From Flavobacterium tagetis (GTDB taxonomy: Bacteria > Bacteroidota > Bacteroidia > Flavobacteriales > Flavobacteriaceae): a DNA stretch of 64,000 nt. How positions within the stretch are numbered: position 1 is the first letter of the stretch; each line of letters opens with the position of its first letter. A program made the translations under genes and the position numbers. Shown here in pieces: positions 53,601-60,420 of the stretch. The stretch is from the NCBI RefSeq assembly GCF_016735615.1, contig NZ_JAERSF010000003.1:248001-312000 (forward strand), read 5' to 3'. The notes below the pieces were generated by a model. It was not told where the DNA came from, searched no databases, and worked only from the letters and a program-made list of their open reading frames with translations.

Positions 53601-54324
53601 GGTTATTAATAATGCAGATAATCCTTCAGGTTTGATTGATGAACTGATTTTAAAACCATTTGATTTTTCTTCTGTTTCAAGTCCATTTTTATATTTCGAT
53701 TTAGCATATACTCAATATTTAAATGCCTTTGACCCAACACCTGCTCCTGATCAAATTGAGATATTCGCATCTTCAGATTGTGGAGCAACATGGACGTCAG
53801 TTTATTCAAAAAATCAATTGCAATTGCAGACTGTTTCGCCTCCAATTCAAGATGATAAATCGACTCCATCAACAAATGAAACAAATGATTGGATTCCGAC
53901 CAAAAATTCTGATTGGAGAGAAGAGAAAATTGATTTAGGCATTGTAAAAAATCAAAAGAATGTGTTGCTTAAAATAAAGAATACTTCTGGGTACGGAACA
54001 AGAATTTGGTTTGATAATTTGAAAATAGATAATGGACCAAATTTATCTACAGCCAAATCTCAGAAACCAATTAATTTAGATGGCGTTCAAATATATCCAA
54101 ATCCGTCAAGCGATGTATTTTACTTGACAACACCATCTTCTGGGGACGATTATACTGTTACGGTTCTTAATGTTGCTGGACAAGTGATTTATAACGAAAA
54201 ATTCCAAACCAAAAATAATAACAGTAAAGCTATCAATTTGGGAGGGCAAGCAAAAGGAGTATATTTTTTAAATTTGACTTCTTCGTCTAAAAAGACTTTT
54301 AGCCAGAAAATAATAAAGCAATAG
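50650..54324 (+). CDS. Secreted M43-type metalloprotease with three PKD-adhesin modules and T9SS sorting tail
   Basis: 1224 residues from a TTG at 50650. No ATG fits before the signal peptide (KKHYLFGAVFLLQFFVSFG), and an upstream TTG at 50599 would bury it. The catalytic zinc site HEFGHYFGLKH and the Met-turn NHMDYN identify a pappalysin-like M43 protease. Three PKD domains follow (TSRLWTFEGG, TSWEWSFPGG, TSWLWSFPGG), each with a jelly-roll module ending in GYGTRIWIDNV-like sequence. The C-terminus (YPNPSSDVFYL, then GVYFLNLTS) is a type A sorting domain of the type IX system. It is expected to be surface-attached or released. Confidence 0.88.
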   Translation, partial: KKHYLFGAVFLLQFFVSFGQNPTRCGTQLSQKEEAAFVKSLSKIKTWKKGSTSKMTVVPYIIPVVFHILTDGTNVSSGLTKEKMKCRIDDALLTVNKDFNGLFPEYANTDPRFDGVKSKMNIQFVLATVDPDGNPLEIPGLDWHPEAHVSDGYDPKIYNYIWYGKNNRYYLDVLVVDEPNTGQGSVGSGHAFLPIQDAIPRVTYNHRYIGSTCGSDASATFAKVMTHEFGHYFGLKHTFQDDCDPINDGMADTPPTKVGEGCARNVLNSCGVYANAENHMDYNVDCQNMFTRDQTNAMTYWLDDASVARYPRGFLWQQSNLSSVGVIESVPVANFTSSTTSVCSGKAIVFKDRSLGLPTSRLWTFEGGTPSTSTESNPTVVYNTSGVFKVKLEVTNSLGTNAKETPNYTEVDQKSAVNLTESFSGTFPPRGWEISNPDNGLEWEKRNGIGHNDSSCMIMNNADNAVLGSLDYIRLPYFDFTAGQNSQMFFDVAYTKFDDSSPDILKVQVSTDCGQTWNDVYSKTHTVLQTTEVPTALANNWVPTSDANWRKEVVDLSAYQGNANVSIRFANVSGYGTRIWIDNVNVAVTQATTPVSDFASNVRDTRCTNLTVPFLDVSTGNPTSWEWSFPGGTPATSTDKNPVVTYNSPGSYAVTLSTKNTNGTGTVLTKSDFVKIVDPDRISYTENFENSFPPAEWEIVNPDNKLTWEKRADAGHNSSSCMVMNNADNDKVGAIDEIILKPIDMSVGVTDFSFDVAYAKFDTESPDVLEILASKDCGTTWKSVYLKTHMELETFVSSDPNNWIPTAESHWRTERVLLTEFKGSSNVLLKFKNTSGYGSRIWIDNVKFTFDSKESPFSEFAIENDKICSDLPIAFKDISTGEPTSWLWSFPGGSPSSSTNKTPAVIYENPGTYDVSLTATNAYGTGTVMHKTGVVVVKEKNSIPYFENFESSFPIQDWEIINPDKDAITWEKRSDVGKGDLSCLVINNADNPSGLIDELILKPFDFSSVSSPFLYFDLAYTQYLNAFDPTPAPDQIEIFASSDCGATWTSVYSKNQLQLQTVSPPIQDDKSTPSTNETNDWIPTKNSDWREEKIDLGIVKNQKNVLLKIKNTSGYGTRIWFDNLKIDNGPNLSTAKSQKPINLDGVQIYPNPSSDVFYLTTPSSGDDYTVTVLNVAGQVIYNEKFQTKNNNSKAINLGGQAKGVYFLNLTSSSKKTFSQKIIKQ

Positions 54325-54334
54325 CTTAAAAATT

Positions 54335-54389
54335 AAAGACAAAAAAGACTGCATCCATAATAAATAGGTTGCAGTCTTTTTTTGTCTTT
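54335..54389. terminator. Bidirectional terminator between protease and DUF3291 genes
   Basis: AAAGACAAAAAAGACTGCA (54335-54353) pairs with TGCAGTCTTTTTTTGTCTTT (54370-54389). T-rich tracts are present on both strands, which fits convergent transcription of the two neighbours. Confidence 0.88.
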
Positions 54390-54398
54390 TAAATATAT

Positions 54399-54875
54399 TT
54401 ATTCTATTTCTGAAGTGTTTTTTGCTTTCGGAGCGGGAAATTTAGATCTAAAATCAAAAACTAATTCTGACGCTCCATTTTGCTGCAAATAATCTAATTT
54501 TTCTACAGCTTCTTCAAGAGTAGGGATGTGTCCTTTTGGAATCCACCACATAGCGGTATGCGCTTTTCCGAATTTTTGAAACCATTCTTTTCGACGTTTT
54601 AAAAAGTCACTGTGAAAAGTTTTGTACATGTAATGTTCTAAAGTTTCAATGTTTTCCCAAACCGAAACATTGATAATAATCTGTTCATCATTGTACGGAT
54701 TCAGACTTGTAGCATTATCAGTTTCGTCTTTTAATCGCCAGACAAAACCTTCACTTTCTTCAGCTATGGTATTTATAACATCTAAATTATCTACAAATTC
54801 TTTCATAATTGGGTCGTTAATATCGACGCCTTTCATTTTGGCAATATTGATTTCGGCAAGATGGTAATTGCTCAT
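54399..54875 (-). CDS. DUF3291-family protein, dimeric alpha-beta barrel type
   Basis: 158 residues. The sequence YHLAEINIAKMKGVDIN, the central VSVWENIETLEHYMYKTFH and MWWIPKGHIPT are typical of DUF3291 proteins, which resemble small haem-free monooxygenases of the ferredoxin-like fold. No active site is proven. Its downstream neighbour on the right, 55031-55309, belongs to a similar fold class. Confidence 0.8.
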   Translation of the reverse strand: MSNYHLAEINIAKMKGVDINDPIMKEFVDNLDVINTIAEESEGFVWRLKDETDNATSLNPYNDEQIIINVSVWENIETLEHYMYKTFHSDFLKRRKEWFQKFGKAHTAMWWIPKGHIPTLEEAVEKLDYLQQNGASELVFDFRSKFPAPKAKNTSEIE

Positions 54876-54941
54876 AAAATATAGATTTCTGAATTTTAGG
54901 CAATTTAGCTTTTTTCTGAATATTGTGTAGGATTTTTTTTC

Positions 54942-55021
54942 GCCACGAATTACACGAATTGCACTAATTTTTATATCCTCAATTGAAAAATTAATTCGTG
55001 AAAATTTATGTAATTCGTGGC
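54942..55021. repeat. GCCACGAATTAC inverted repeat
   Basis: GCCACGAATTAC (54942-54953) and its complement (55010-55021) flank a second ACGAATT/AATTCGT pair. Related AATTCGTGAATTCG sequence occurs near 24060. It lies between co-directional genes. Confidence 0.8.
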
Positions 55022-55030
55022 AAGCAAAAC

Positions 55031-55309
55031 TTATAAAGTTTGTACTGTTTTGTAAACCTGAATCGGGCTTGAAACTAGGTGTTCGGTTTTTTTGATGAAT
55101 TCTTGCAAATACGACTGATTGTTATGCAAGTCTAATCCTGGTTGATCTTTCCATTCTTCCCAAAGAATAAAAATATTCTCGGTAGTGTGTAAATCGTAAC
55201 GAATACATGCAGCTTCTTTTCTAGTTTCGGTTACTAGATGTGTCAGCAGGTTTTGAACTTCAATTAAATGCTCTGGTTTACTTTTTAAAATTGCTGTAAT
55301 CGAAATCAT
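55031..55309 (-). CDS. Putative quinol monooxygenase (antibiotic biosynthesis monooxygenase family)
   Basis: 92 residues, the usual single-domain length. ITAILKSKPEHLIEVQNLL and the LWEEWKDQPGLDLHNNQSYLQEF region are typical of the YgiN-like family. It starts 3 bp after the quinone-reductase gene stop, repeating the ygiN-mdaB type pairing, where both act on quinones under oxidative stress. Confidence 0.85.
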   Translation of the reverse strand: MISITAILKSKPEHLIEVQNLLTHLVTETRKEAACIRYDLHTTENIFILWEEWKDQPGLDLHNNQSYLQEFIKKTEHLVSSPIQVYKTVQTL

Positions 55310-55311
55310 AA

Positions 55312-55917
55312 TTATAAGTTTTTAAAAGTTTGTTCTAAATGTTTCGTATAATTCTCTTTAAATATAGCAATATTTTCTGGTGTTGCGCCTTTTTCCACAT
55401 CATGAAAATGAAATCCATTTATTTTTTCCATTCCTGTGAATTTGTTCATTTTGTGGAAACCAAACATTACGCCATCATCGACAGAAGTTTGATCGAAGAA
55501 TTCTCCTGGAAGAGTAAAAGCAGTTGCAGGTGCGTTCCAACTTGTGGTAAGCATGTATTTACGACCGTGTAAAAGTCCGCCAGTTCCGTAGTTGATGTCA
55601 GGATTTACACGACTTCTTCCGTCGCTTTTATAAATTCCTTTGTTGTGGCCTGCTGTGAAAACATCGTCTATGTATTTTTTGAAAAGGTTTGGCAACTGAA
55701 ACCACCACACAGGTGTGTGGTAAATAATTATATCTGCCCAAACAAATTTTTCTACTTCTTTGTCAAGATTGATATTGTCTTCTACATGAGTTGTTTTAAT
55801 TTCGTATTCGTTATTTTTTGAAAGAAAGTCAATCGTCCAGTCTTGAACTGTTTTATTAAATTTTCCTCCTGAATGGGCAAATTTTTGTCCGCCGTTAATT
55901 ATAAATATCTTTTTCAT
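55312..55917 (-). CDS. mdaB: NAD(P)H quinone oxidoreductase, MdaB-like
   Basis: 201 residues of flavodoxin-like fold. The start FIINGGQKFAHSGGKFNKTV holds the FMN-phosphate loop, then FVWADIIIYHTPVWWFQLP and YMLTTSWNAPATAF. MdaB-type enzymes reduce quinones by two electrons. With the 3-bp spacing to the monooxygenase gene, it forms a likely quinone detoxification pair. Confidence 0.88.
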   Translation of the reverse strand: MKKIFIINGGQKFAHSGGKFNKTVQDWTIDFLSKNNEYEIKTTHVEDNINLDKEVEKFVWADIIIYHTPVWWFQLPNLFKKYIDDVFTAGHNKGIYKSDGRSRVNPDINYGTGGLLHGRKYMLTTSWNAPATAFTLPGEFFDQTSVDDGVMFGFHKMNKFTGMEKINGFHFHDVEKGATPENIAIFKENYTKHLEQTFKNL

Positions 55918-56095
55918 TTTAATTGTTACTTCTTTTGAAAATGGACGCGTAAGGGATTGAGGCGGTATCTCCCGATTTAGAAAAACAAGGTCTTTTAGCC
56001 GTAGTTTTTGTTAATTGGGAATTTAGCTGAAAGCCCGATTCGCCGCGGCAACACGCCCAAATTCTATTTATTTAATTTTTTGAGATTTTTTTTTT
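55918..56095. repeat. Unassigned structured-looking element, GCGTAAGGGATTGAGG type
   Basis: Between the MdaB gene and a CACATAG palindrome lies a GC-richer block (about 55945-56058), with GGACGCGTAAGGGATTGAGG and TATCTCCCGATTTAG on the left, and GAAAGCCCGATTCGCCGCGG and CAACACGCCC on the right. GGGCGTGTT and CGGGAGATA could pair with parts of the opposite side. It does not look coding. A repetitive RNA-like element of flavobacteria is possible. Confidence 0.5.
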
Positions 56096-56353
56096 AACAC
56101 ATAGAAACATAGAATTTTTTTTCTGGAAAAGAGAATGGAAAGAAACTAGTTTCTAACACATAGTTCACAAAGTTTGTCATTCCGAGGAACGAGGAATCTC
56201 CACGAGAAACTCTACAAAGATTGGCAACTCACCGTGCGGAGTTACTTGTGGAGATTCCTCGTTCCTCGGAATGACAAGATTACGTTGACTATGTTTATTA
56301 ATGCAAGTGAAACGCCTTTATAGACAAAGTATAACTATGTTTCTATGTGTTTA
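56096..56353. repeat. CACATAG-type palindrome interrupted by a ~105-bp element (nested repeats)
   Basis: The outer parts match the intact copy at 43053-43185: AACACATAGAAACATAG and GAAACTAGTTTCTAACACAT on the left, TGCAAGTGAAACGCC and CTATGTTTCTATGTGTTT on the right. Where that copy has CACATAGCTATGTG, this one holds a full member of the GTCAT family (56173-56277, arms TTTGTCATTCCGAGGAACG and CGTTCCTCGGAATGACAA). The outer element was therefore split by insertion of the inner one. Confidence 0.88.
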
Positions 56354-56358
56354 AAATA

Positions 56359-57345
56359 TTATTTTATTTTAGCAATAGCCTGATTGATGAATTCTAATTC
56401 TGAAGCAGATAGGTCGAAATCCATTGTTTTGGCGTTTGAAATAGCTTGTTCTGCGTTTCTTGCTCCTGCTAGAACAATTGAAATTCCTTTTTGTAAAGTC
56501 GTCCAGCGTAAAACCAATTGTGATAAGCTTGCTTCTTTTGCATGTGCTAAAGAAGTTAATTCTTCAACTAAAGTTTTTACTTTTTGAAGATCAAACTGAT
56601 TGAAATAACCATTTCTATGATCGTTTTCTTTCAATTTGCTATCAGTGAAATATTTCCCAGTCAATAAACCTCTTTCCATTGGACTGTAGGCAATGATTCC
56701 GATGTTTTCTGCAACTGTGAAAGGAATTAGTTCTTCTTCAATTTTGCGATTCAGCATGCTGTATGCCACTTGATTTGAAGCCACTTGAATTGTTTTCTGT
56801 GCTTCCTGAATTTGTGCTGTATTATAATTACTTACTCCAAAAGCTCTAATTTTTCCTTGTTGAATTAAAGTTTCAACAGCTTCCATTGTTTCAGAAATTG
56901 GAGTTGTTGAATCTGGCCAGTGAATTTGCAGTAAATCGATATAATCCGTTTGAAGACGTTTTAAGCTTTCTTCAACCTCTTTAATTACGTTTGCTTTTGA
57001 TGAATATTTGTAAATCGGAACTTTTTTACCGTTGTCGTCTGCATCGAAAAAGAAATCACCTTTTCCGTTATTACTTCCGTCCCAAACCAAACCGAATTTA
57101 GTAAGTAATTGAATTTTAGAACGATCATAAGGTTTTATGGCTTCGCCTATCATTTCTTCGCTTAAACCAAATCCGTAAAAAGGAGCAGTGTCGATTGTCG
57201 TAACACCGTGGTCAATTGAAGCTTGAACAGATTCTATTGAATCTTTCTTTTCTGTTCCGCCCCACATGGTTCCTCCAATGGCGAATGCACCATAAGTAAT
57301 AGCTGATAATTCAAGTTCTGAGTTGCCTAGTTTTCTATATTCCAT
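56359..57345 (-). CDS. Aldo/keto reductase
   Basis: 328 residues, a TIM-barrel AKR. DTAPFYGFGLSEEMIGEAI holds the catalytic Asp and Tyr, and TKFGLV holds the Lys. YIDLLQIHWPD supplies the active-site His. IAYSPMERGLLTGK and the C-terminal LAGARNAEQ NADPH loop complete it. It is divergent from the AraC regulator gene, which likely responds to the substrate of the reductase. Confidence 0.92.
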   Translation of the reverse strand: MEYRKLGNSELELSAITYGAFAIGGTMWGGTEKKDSIESVQASIDHGVTTIDTAPFYGFGLSEEMIGEAIKPYDRSKIQLLTKFGLVWDGSNNGKGDFFFDADDNGKKVPIYKYSSKANVIKEVEESLKRLQTDYIDLLQIHWPDSTTPISETMEAVETLIQQGKIRAFGVSNYNTAQIQEAQKTIQVASNQVAYSMLNRKIEEELIPFTVAENIGIIAYSPMERGLLTGKYFTDSKLKENDHRNGYFNQFDLQKVKTLVEELTSLAHAKEASLSQLVLRWTTLQKGISIVLAGARNAEQAISNAKTMDFDLSASELEFINQAIAKIK

Positions 57346-57432
57346 GATTGTGATTTTTTATGTTTAAAATTGATGAGGCAAAATTATACCGTTTTTACGA
57401 TTCTTATTTGGTATATATTTGTCTTTTTTAGG

Positions 57433-57440
57433 TATATTTG
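57433..57440 (+). promoter_or_regulatory. -7 box of the AraC-family regulator gene
   Basis: TATATTTG matches the consensus TAnnTTTG and lies 21 bp before the ATG at 57462. The same interval (57346-57461) contains the divergent aldo/keto reductase promoter and a repeated TTATTTGGTATATATTTG segment that may be the operator. Confidence 0.55.
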
Positions 57441-57461
57441 CATCTTCAAATAAATGGAATT

Positions 57462-58307
57462 ATGAAAAAAGAAAACTTATATGAGCCTTTTACGGTTTCT
57501 TTTGAGACGCTGAATGAATATCCAGACGTGGGAGATCGACATAATTTTTTCGAATTGGTTTATATTCTGGAAGGTACAGGAAGACAATGTATTAATAAGA
57601 ATATTTTTGAATATGATCCTGGGCATTTGTTTTTATTGACGCCTGAAGATTGTCATAATTTTACAATTGAAACTGAAACGAAATTCTTCTTTTTAAGATT
57701 TAATGATATTTATTTGAAAAATTCGAGTCTGCAGAATGAAAATATTCAGCGATTGGAATATATTCTTCAGAATGCCAATCATCAGCCAGGTTGTATTCTA
57801 AAAAATGATCCTGATAAATGTCTGGTAAAAGTGATGATTGAAGCAATTTGCAGAGAACATCAAGATAAAGATGTTTACAATCAGGAATTGATTCAGCAGT
57901 TGGTGAATACATTGATTATTATTGTGGCAAGAAATATTGCAAAATATCTTCCTGAACAAGTAACAATCAATACTGAAGCTAAAGCGATGGATATCCTGCA
58001 ATATATTCAGAACAATATTTATTATCCAGAAAAGATTAAAGCGGAATCAATTAGTGATTATTTCGGAATTTCGAATACTTATTTAGGGCGTTATTTTAAG
58101 AAACATGCCAGCGAAACGATGCAACAGTATATAAGTAATTATAAAACGAAACTGATAGAACATCGTTTACAGTTTAGTGATAAACGCATTAATGAAATTG
58201 CATACGAATTTGGTTTTACTGATGAAAGCCATTTCAATAAGTTTTTTAGAAAACAAAAAGGCTATAGTCCATCTGAGTTTAGAAAGTCGATTCGATTGAG
58301 TGCGTAG
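57462..58307 (+). CDS. AraC-family transcriptional regulator
   Basis: 281 residues from the ATG at 57462. A TTG at 57438 overlaps the -7 box, so it is rejected as the start. The N-terminal cupin-like sensor domain (FELVYILEGTGRQCIN, HLFLLTPEDCHNF) is followed by the two helix-turn-helix motifs near the C-terminus (ISDYFGISNTYLGRYFKKH and INEIAYEFGFTDESHFNKFF). It is divergently placed to the aldo/keto reductase gene. Confidence 0.92.
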   Translation: MKKENLYEPFTVSFETLNEYPDVGDRHNFFELVYILEGTGRQCINKNIFEYDPGHLFLLTPEDCHNFTIETETKFFFLRFNDIYLKNSSLQNENIQRLEYILQNANHQPGCILKNDPDKCLVKVMIEAICREHQDKDVYNQELIQQLVNTLIIIVARNIAKYLPEQVTINTEAKAMDILQYIQNNIYYPEKIKAESISDYFGISNTYLGRYFKKHASETMQQYISNYKTKLIEHRLQFSDKRINEIAYEFGFTDESHFNKFFRKQKGYSPSEFRKSIRLSA

Positions 58308-58522
58308 TTTTTGTTTGCCACAAATTACAATACTTAGCGCGAATTTTTTTTGCCACAGATTATAAGGATTAAAAGGATTTTTTATTTTACGCAGATTTTA
58401 AATGATTTTGGTAGATTTAAAAAAGATTTTTTAAATAAATTAAATCTGCGAGAGAAAAAAAAATAAAAAAAACCTTTGTAAGTCAGCGTTTTAATAAAGC
58501 GAATTTGTTTTATTCGCGAACT
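58308..58522. repeat. Intergenic GCCACAGATTATAAGGATT and CTGCGAGAG repeat fragments
   Basis: TTGCCACAGATTATAAGG near 58350 matches fragments at 23937 and 48392. ACGCAGATTT and AAATCTGCGAGAG near 58391 and 58442 are complementary and recall the AATCTGC and CTGCGAGAG motif near 49633. It is not coding. Confidence 0.6.
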
Positions 58523-59575
58523 TTAATTCTCTTTTCCAATTATAAAATCAAAATGCTCGGTTTTACCAGCTTTTAAATTATTGATTTCATTCTGAATTAA
58601 TTCTTCTATTGAATCTGCTACTATGAGACGTGACCAGGATTCATTTTGTAGTTCGATAATTTGTCCAAACTTTCCTTTTTCGGCTGGATTTGTATCGTAA
58701 AGAAGATAGTCTCCGTTTCTTCCAGTAGCAAATGGAATCCATTTTGGGTTTGCGTAATTATTGGTTTGGATTTTTTCGAAATCTATTTCCTGTTCTGGTA
58801 AATCTTCTTCATCAAATTGCAAATCTTGTATCGAATTCCATTCTTCTGCAATGTCTTGAAACGGAATTAAATCATAACTCCAATTGTTTACCCCAAACTG
58901 AAAAGCAGCTGTTACAGGATCGTAATCTACATTTTGAACTTTGTAAAAGTTGATAAGTGCCGGAGGTATTATAATATTGTCTTCTAGTTCTGCGTGTTCT
59001 TGAATATCTTCTACAGAAATTCCTTCCGCAAGATTGTAATAATCATTGTTCGTGGAGACGATTTTATTGATTTCAGAAATCCATTCTTGCCATAAAGGTT
59101 TAAATGATTGAAATTCAGGATCAAGTGATGCACTGATTTTCTTTTCTTTTTCTTCAGCAGCTGAAATGCTTAAACTTGTAATTTTTCCATCTTCTTTATC
59201 AAACCAAACACTAATGCCACTTAATATAAAAGCGCCGCTTCGGTCTCCTTTAAAGAGTTTTACAAGCTGATTTTTGTTGCTTTCGTAGTAATGAAATAAT
59301 TCTTGGCCGTCAAAAATAAATTCTCCTGAAAAGATACTTTTTGCGCAATAATCATATTCGCTAAGTTCGAGTTCAACAGCAAGGCTTTCGACTTTATTTC
59401 CTTCTTTAGAAAAAGCCATAATTCCTTGGTTGTCCCAAGTGTAAATATGATTGTATTGTTTTTTAAGATATCTGGATTCTCCTAAAGCTTGTTTTAAAAC
59501 TGTTATATCAATTGGGAATTCGATGTTTACATTGTTAATCAGAAAGCCTGTTTTGGATAATTCAAGTTTTGTCAT
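58523..59575 (-). CDS. SMI1/KNR4 (SUKH)-like protein with N-terminal DUF7738-like domain
   Basis: 350 residues, soluble and acidic. The N-terminal part (about 1-140) has the pattern ITVLKQALGESRYL and IYTWDNQGIMAFS. The C-terminal part (about 150-345) reads like a SUKH fold, with IPPALINFYKVQNVDYD, WIPFATGRNGDYLLYDTNP and LIVADSIEELIQNEI. SUKH proteins often act as immunity proteins or general adaptors. It starts 17 bp after the NlpC/P60 gene stop. Confidence 0.72.
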   Translation of the reverse strand: MTKLELSKTGFLINNVNIEFPIDITVLKQALGESRYLKKQYNHIYTWDNQGIMAFSKEGNKVESLAVELELSEYDYCAKSIFSGEFIFDGQELFHYYESNKNQLVKLFKGDRSGAFILSGISVWFDKEDGKITSLSISAAEEKEKKISASLDPEFQSFKPLWQEWISEINKIVSTNNDYYNLAEGISVEDIQEHAELEDNIIIPPALINFYKVQNVDYDPVTAAFQFGVNNWSYDLIPFQDIAEEWNSIQDLQFDEEDLPEQEIDFEKIQTNNYANPKWIPFATGRNGDYLLYDTNPAEKGKFGQIIELQNESWSRLIVADSIEELIQNEINNLKAGKTEHFDFIIGKEN

Positions 59576-59591
59576 TTTGCTTTTTTGGGAA

Positions 59592-60353
59592 TTAGATAAT
59601 TTTCTTGATTACACGAAGTTTGTGAGTGTGTTTGTTTAATTCAGGGTTGTAAATTCCGGTGTGGTCTAAACGGTCAATGCGTACTTTTCCACTTGCGTGA
59701 ATGATGTAATTGTTTTCCATTATGATGCCGACATGGGTAATATTTCCTTCTTCATTATCAAAAAAGGCTAAATCTCCAGCTTCGCATTCTTCAATAAAAC
59801 TCAAAGGATCGCCTTCAAGCGCTTGTTGAGAAGCATCGCGATGAATTTTATAACCGTTCAATTTGTAAACCATTTGAGTAAAGCCTGAGCAGTCAATCCC
59901 AAAAGGTGTTTTTCCTCCCCATAAATACGGAGCATTCAAGTACATAAAAGCGGTTTTAATTAAGGCGCTTTTAGGTTTGATGCCACTTGTTTTGGTTCCT
60001 TCAAAATCAAAGTTTGAAGTATTGATTTCGCTGTTATTTAAAAAGGATAAGGAAGCTCCAAGCGGAATAGGAAGCAGTAGATTATTTGGAGCACTGATGT
60101 AATCAATTAAATCGGCATTTAAAATAATTGACTCTTTGCTCAAAAGGTCAAATTGCTCTTTGGTAATTTCCTGATATTGCTTAGAATCTACCCAGCCTTC
60201 GTAATCATCATATTGAATTCTGATTCGCGCCCATTGATTATGACGTTCTAAAATTTCGATATGCTCGCCAAACAAGAGCTGTGTAACAATTTCACTTCTG
60301 TCGCTGGCTTCAGCTCGAACAGGTACTATGGCTAAATTGCAAATTCCAAACAT
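59592..60353 (-). CDS. NlpC/P60 (C40) peptidase with SH3-type domain
   Basis: 253 residues. An SH3-like region (about 1-80, RSEIVTQLLFGEHIEILERH, GWVDSKQYQ) precedes the catalytic domain with GIDCSGFTQMVYK (Cys), THVGIIMENNYIIHASG (His) and a later His. Such enzymes cut peptidoglycan stem peptides. No signal peptide is obvious at the N-terminus. The SUKH-like gene follows after 17 bp. Confidence 0.9.
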   Translation of the reverse strand: MFGICNLAIVPVRAEASDRSEIVTQLLFGEHIEILERHNQWARIRIQYDDYEGWVDSKQYQEITKEQFDLLSKESIILNADLIDYISAPNNLLLPIPLGASLSFLNNSEINTSNFDFEGTKTSGIKPKSALIKTAFMYLNAPYLWGGKTPFGIDCSGFTQMVYKLNGYKIHRDASQQALEGDPLSFIEECEAGDLAFFDNEEGNITHVGIIMENNYIIHASGKVRIDRLDHTGIYNPELNKHTHKLRVIKKII

Positions 60354-60377
60354 TTAAGGAAATTTATTAGTTGAAAA

Positions 60378-60403
60378 TCAGGAGTCATACTTATAACTCC
60401 TGA
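60378..60403 (-). terminator. Terminator between thiolase and NlpC/P60 genes
   Basis: TCAGGAGT and ACTCCTGA form an 8-bp stem, with T-rich sequence on both sides. It stands 18 bp after the thiolase stop on the minus strand. Confidence 0.8.
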
Positions 60404-60420
60404 TTTTTTAAGATATTGTT

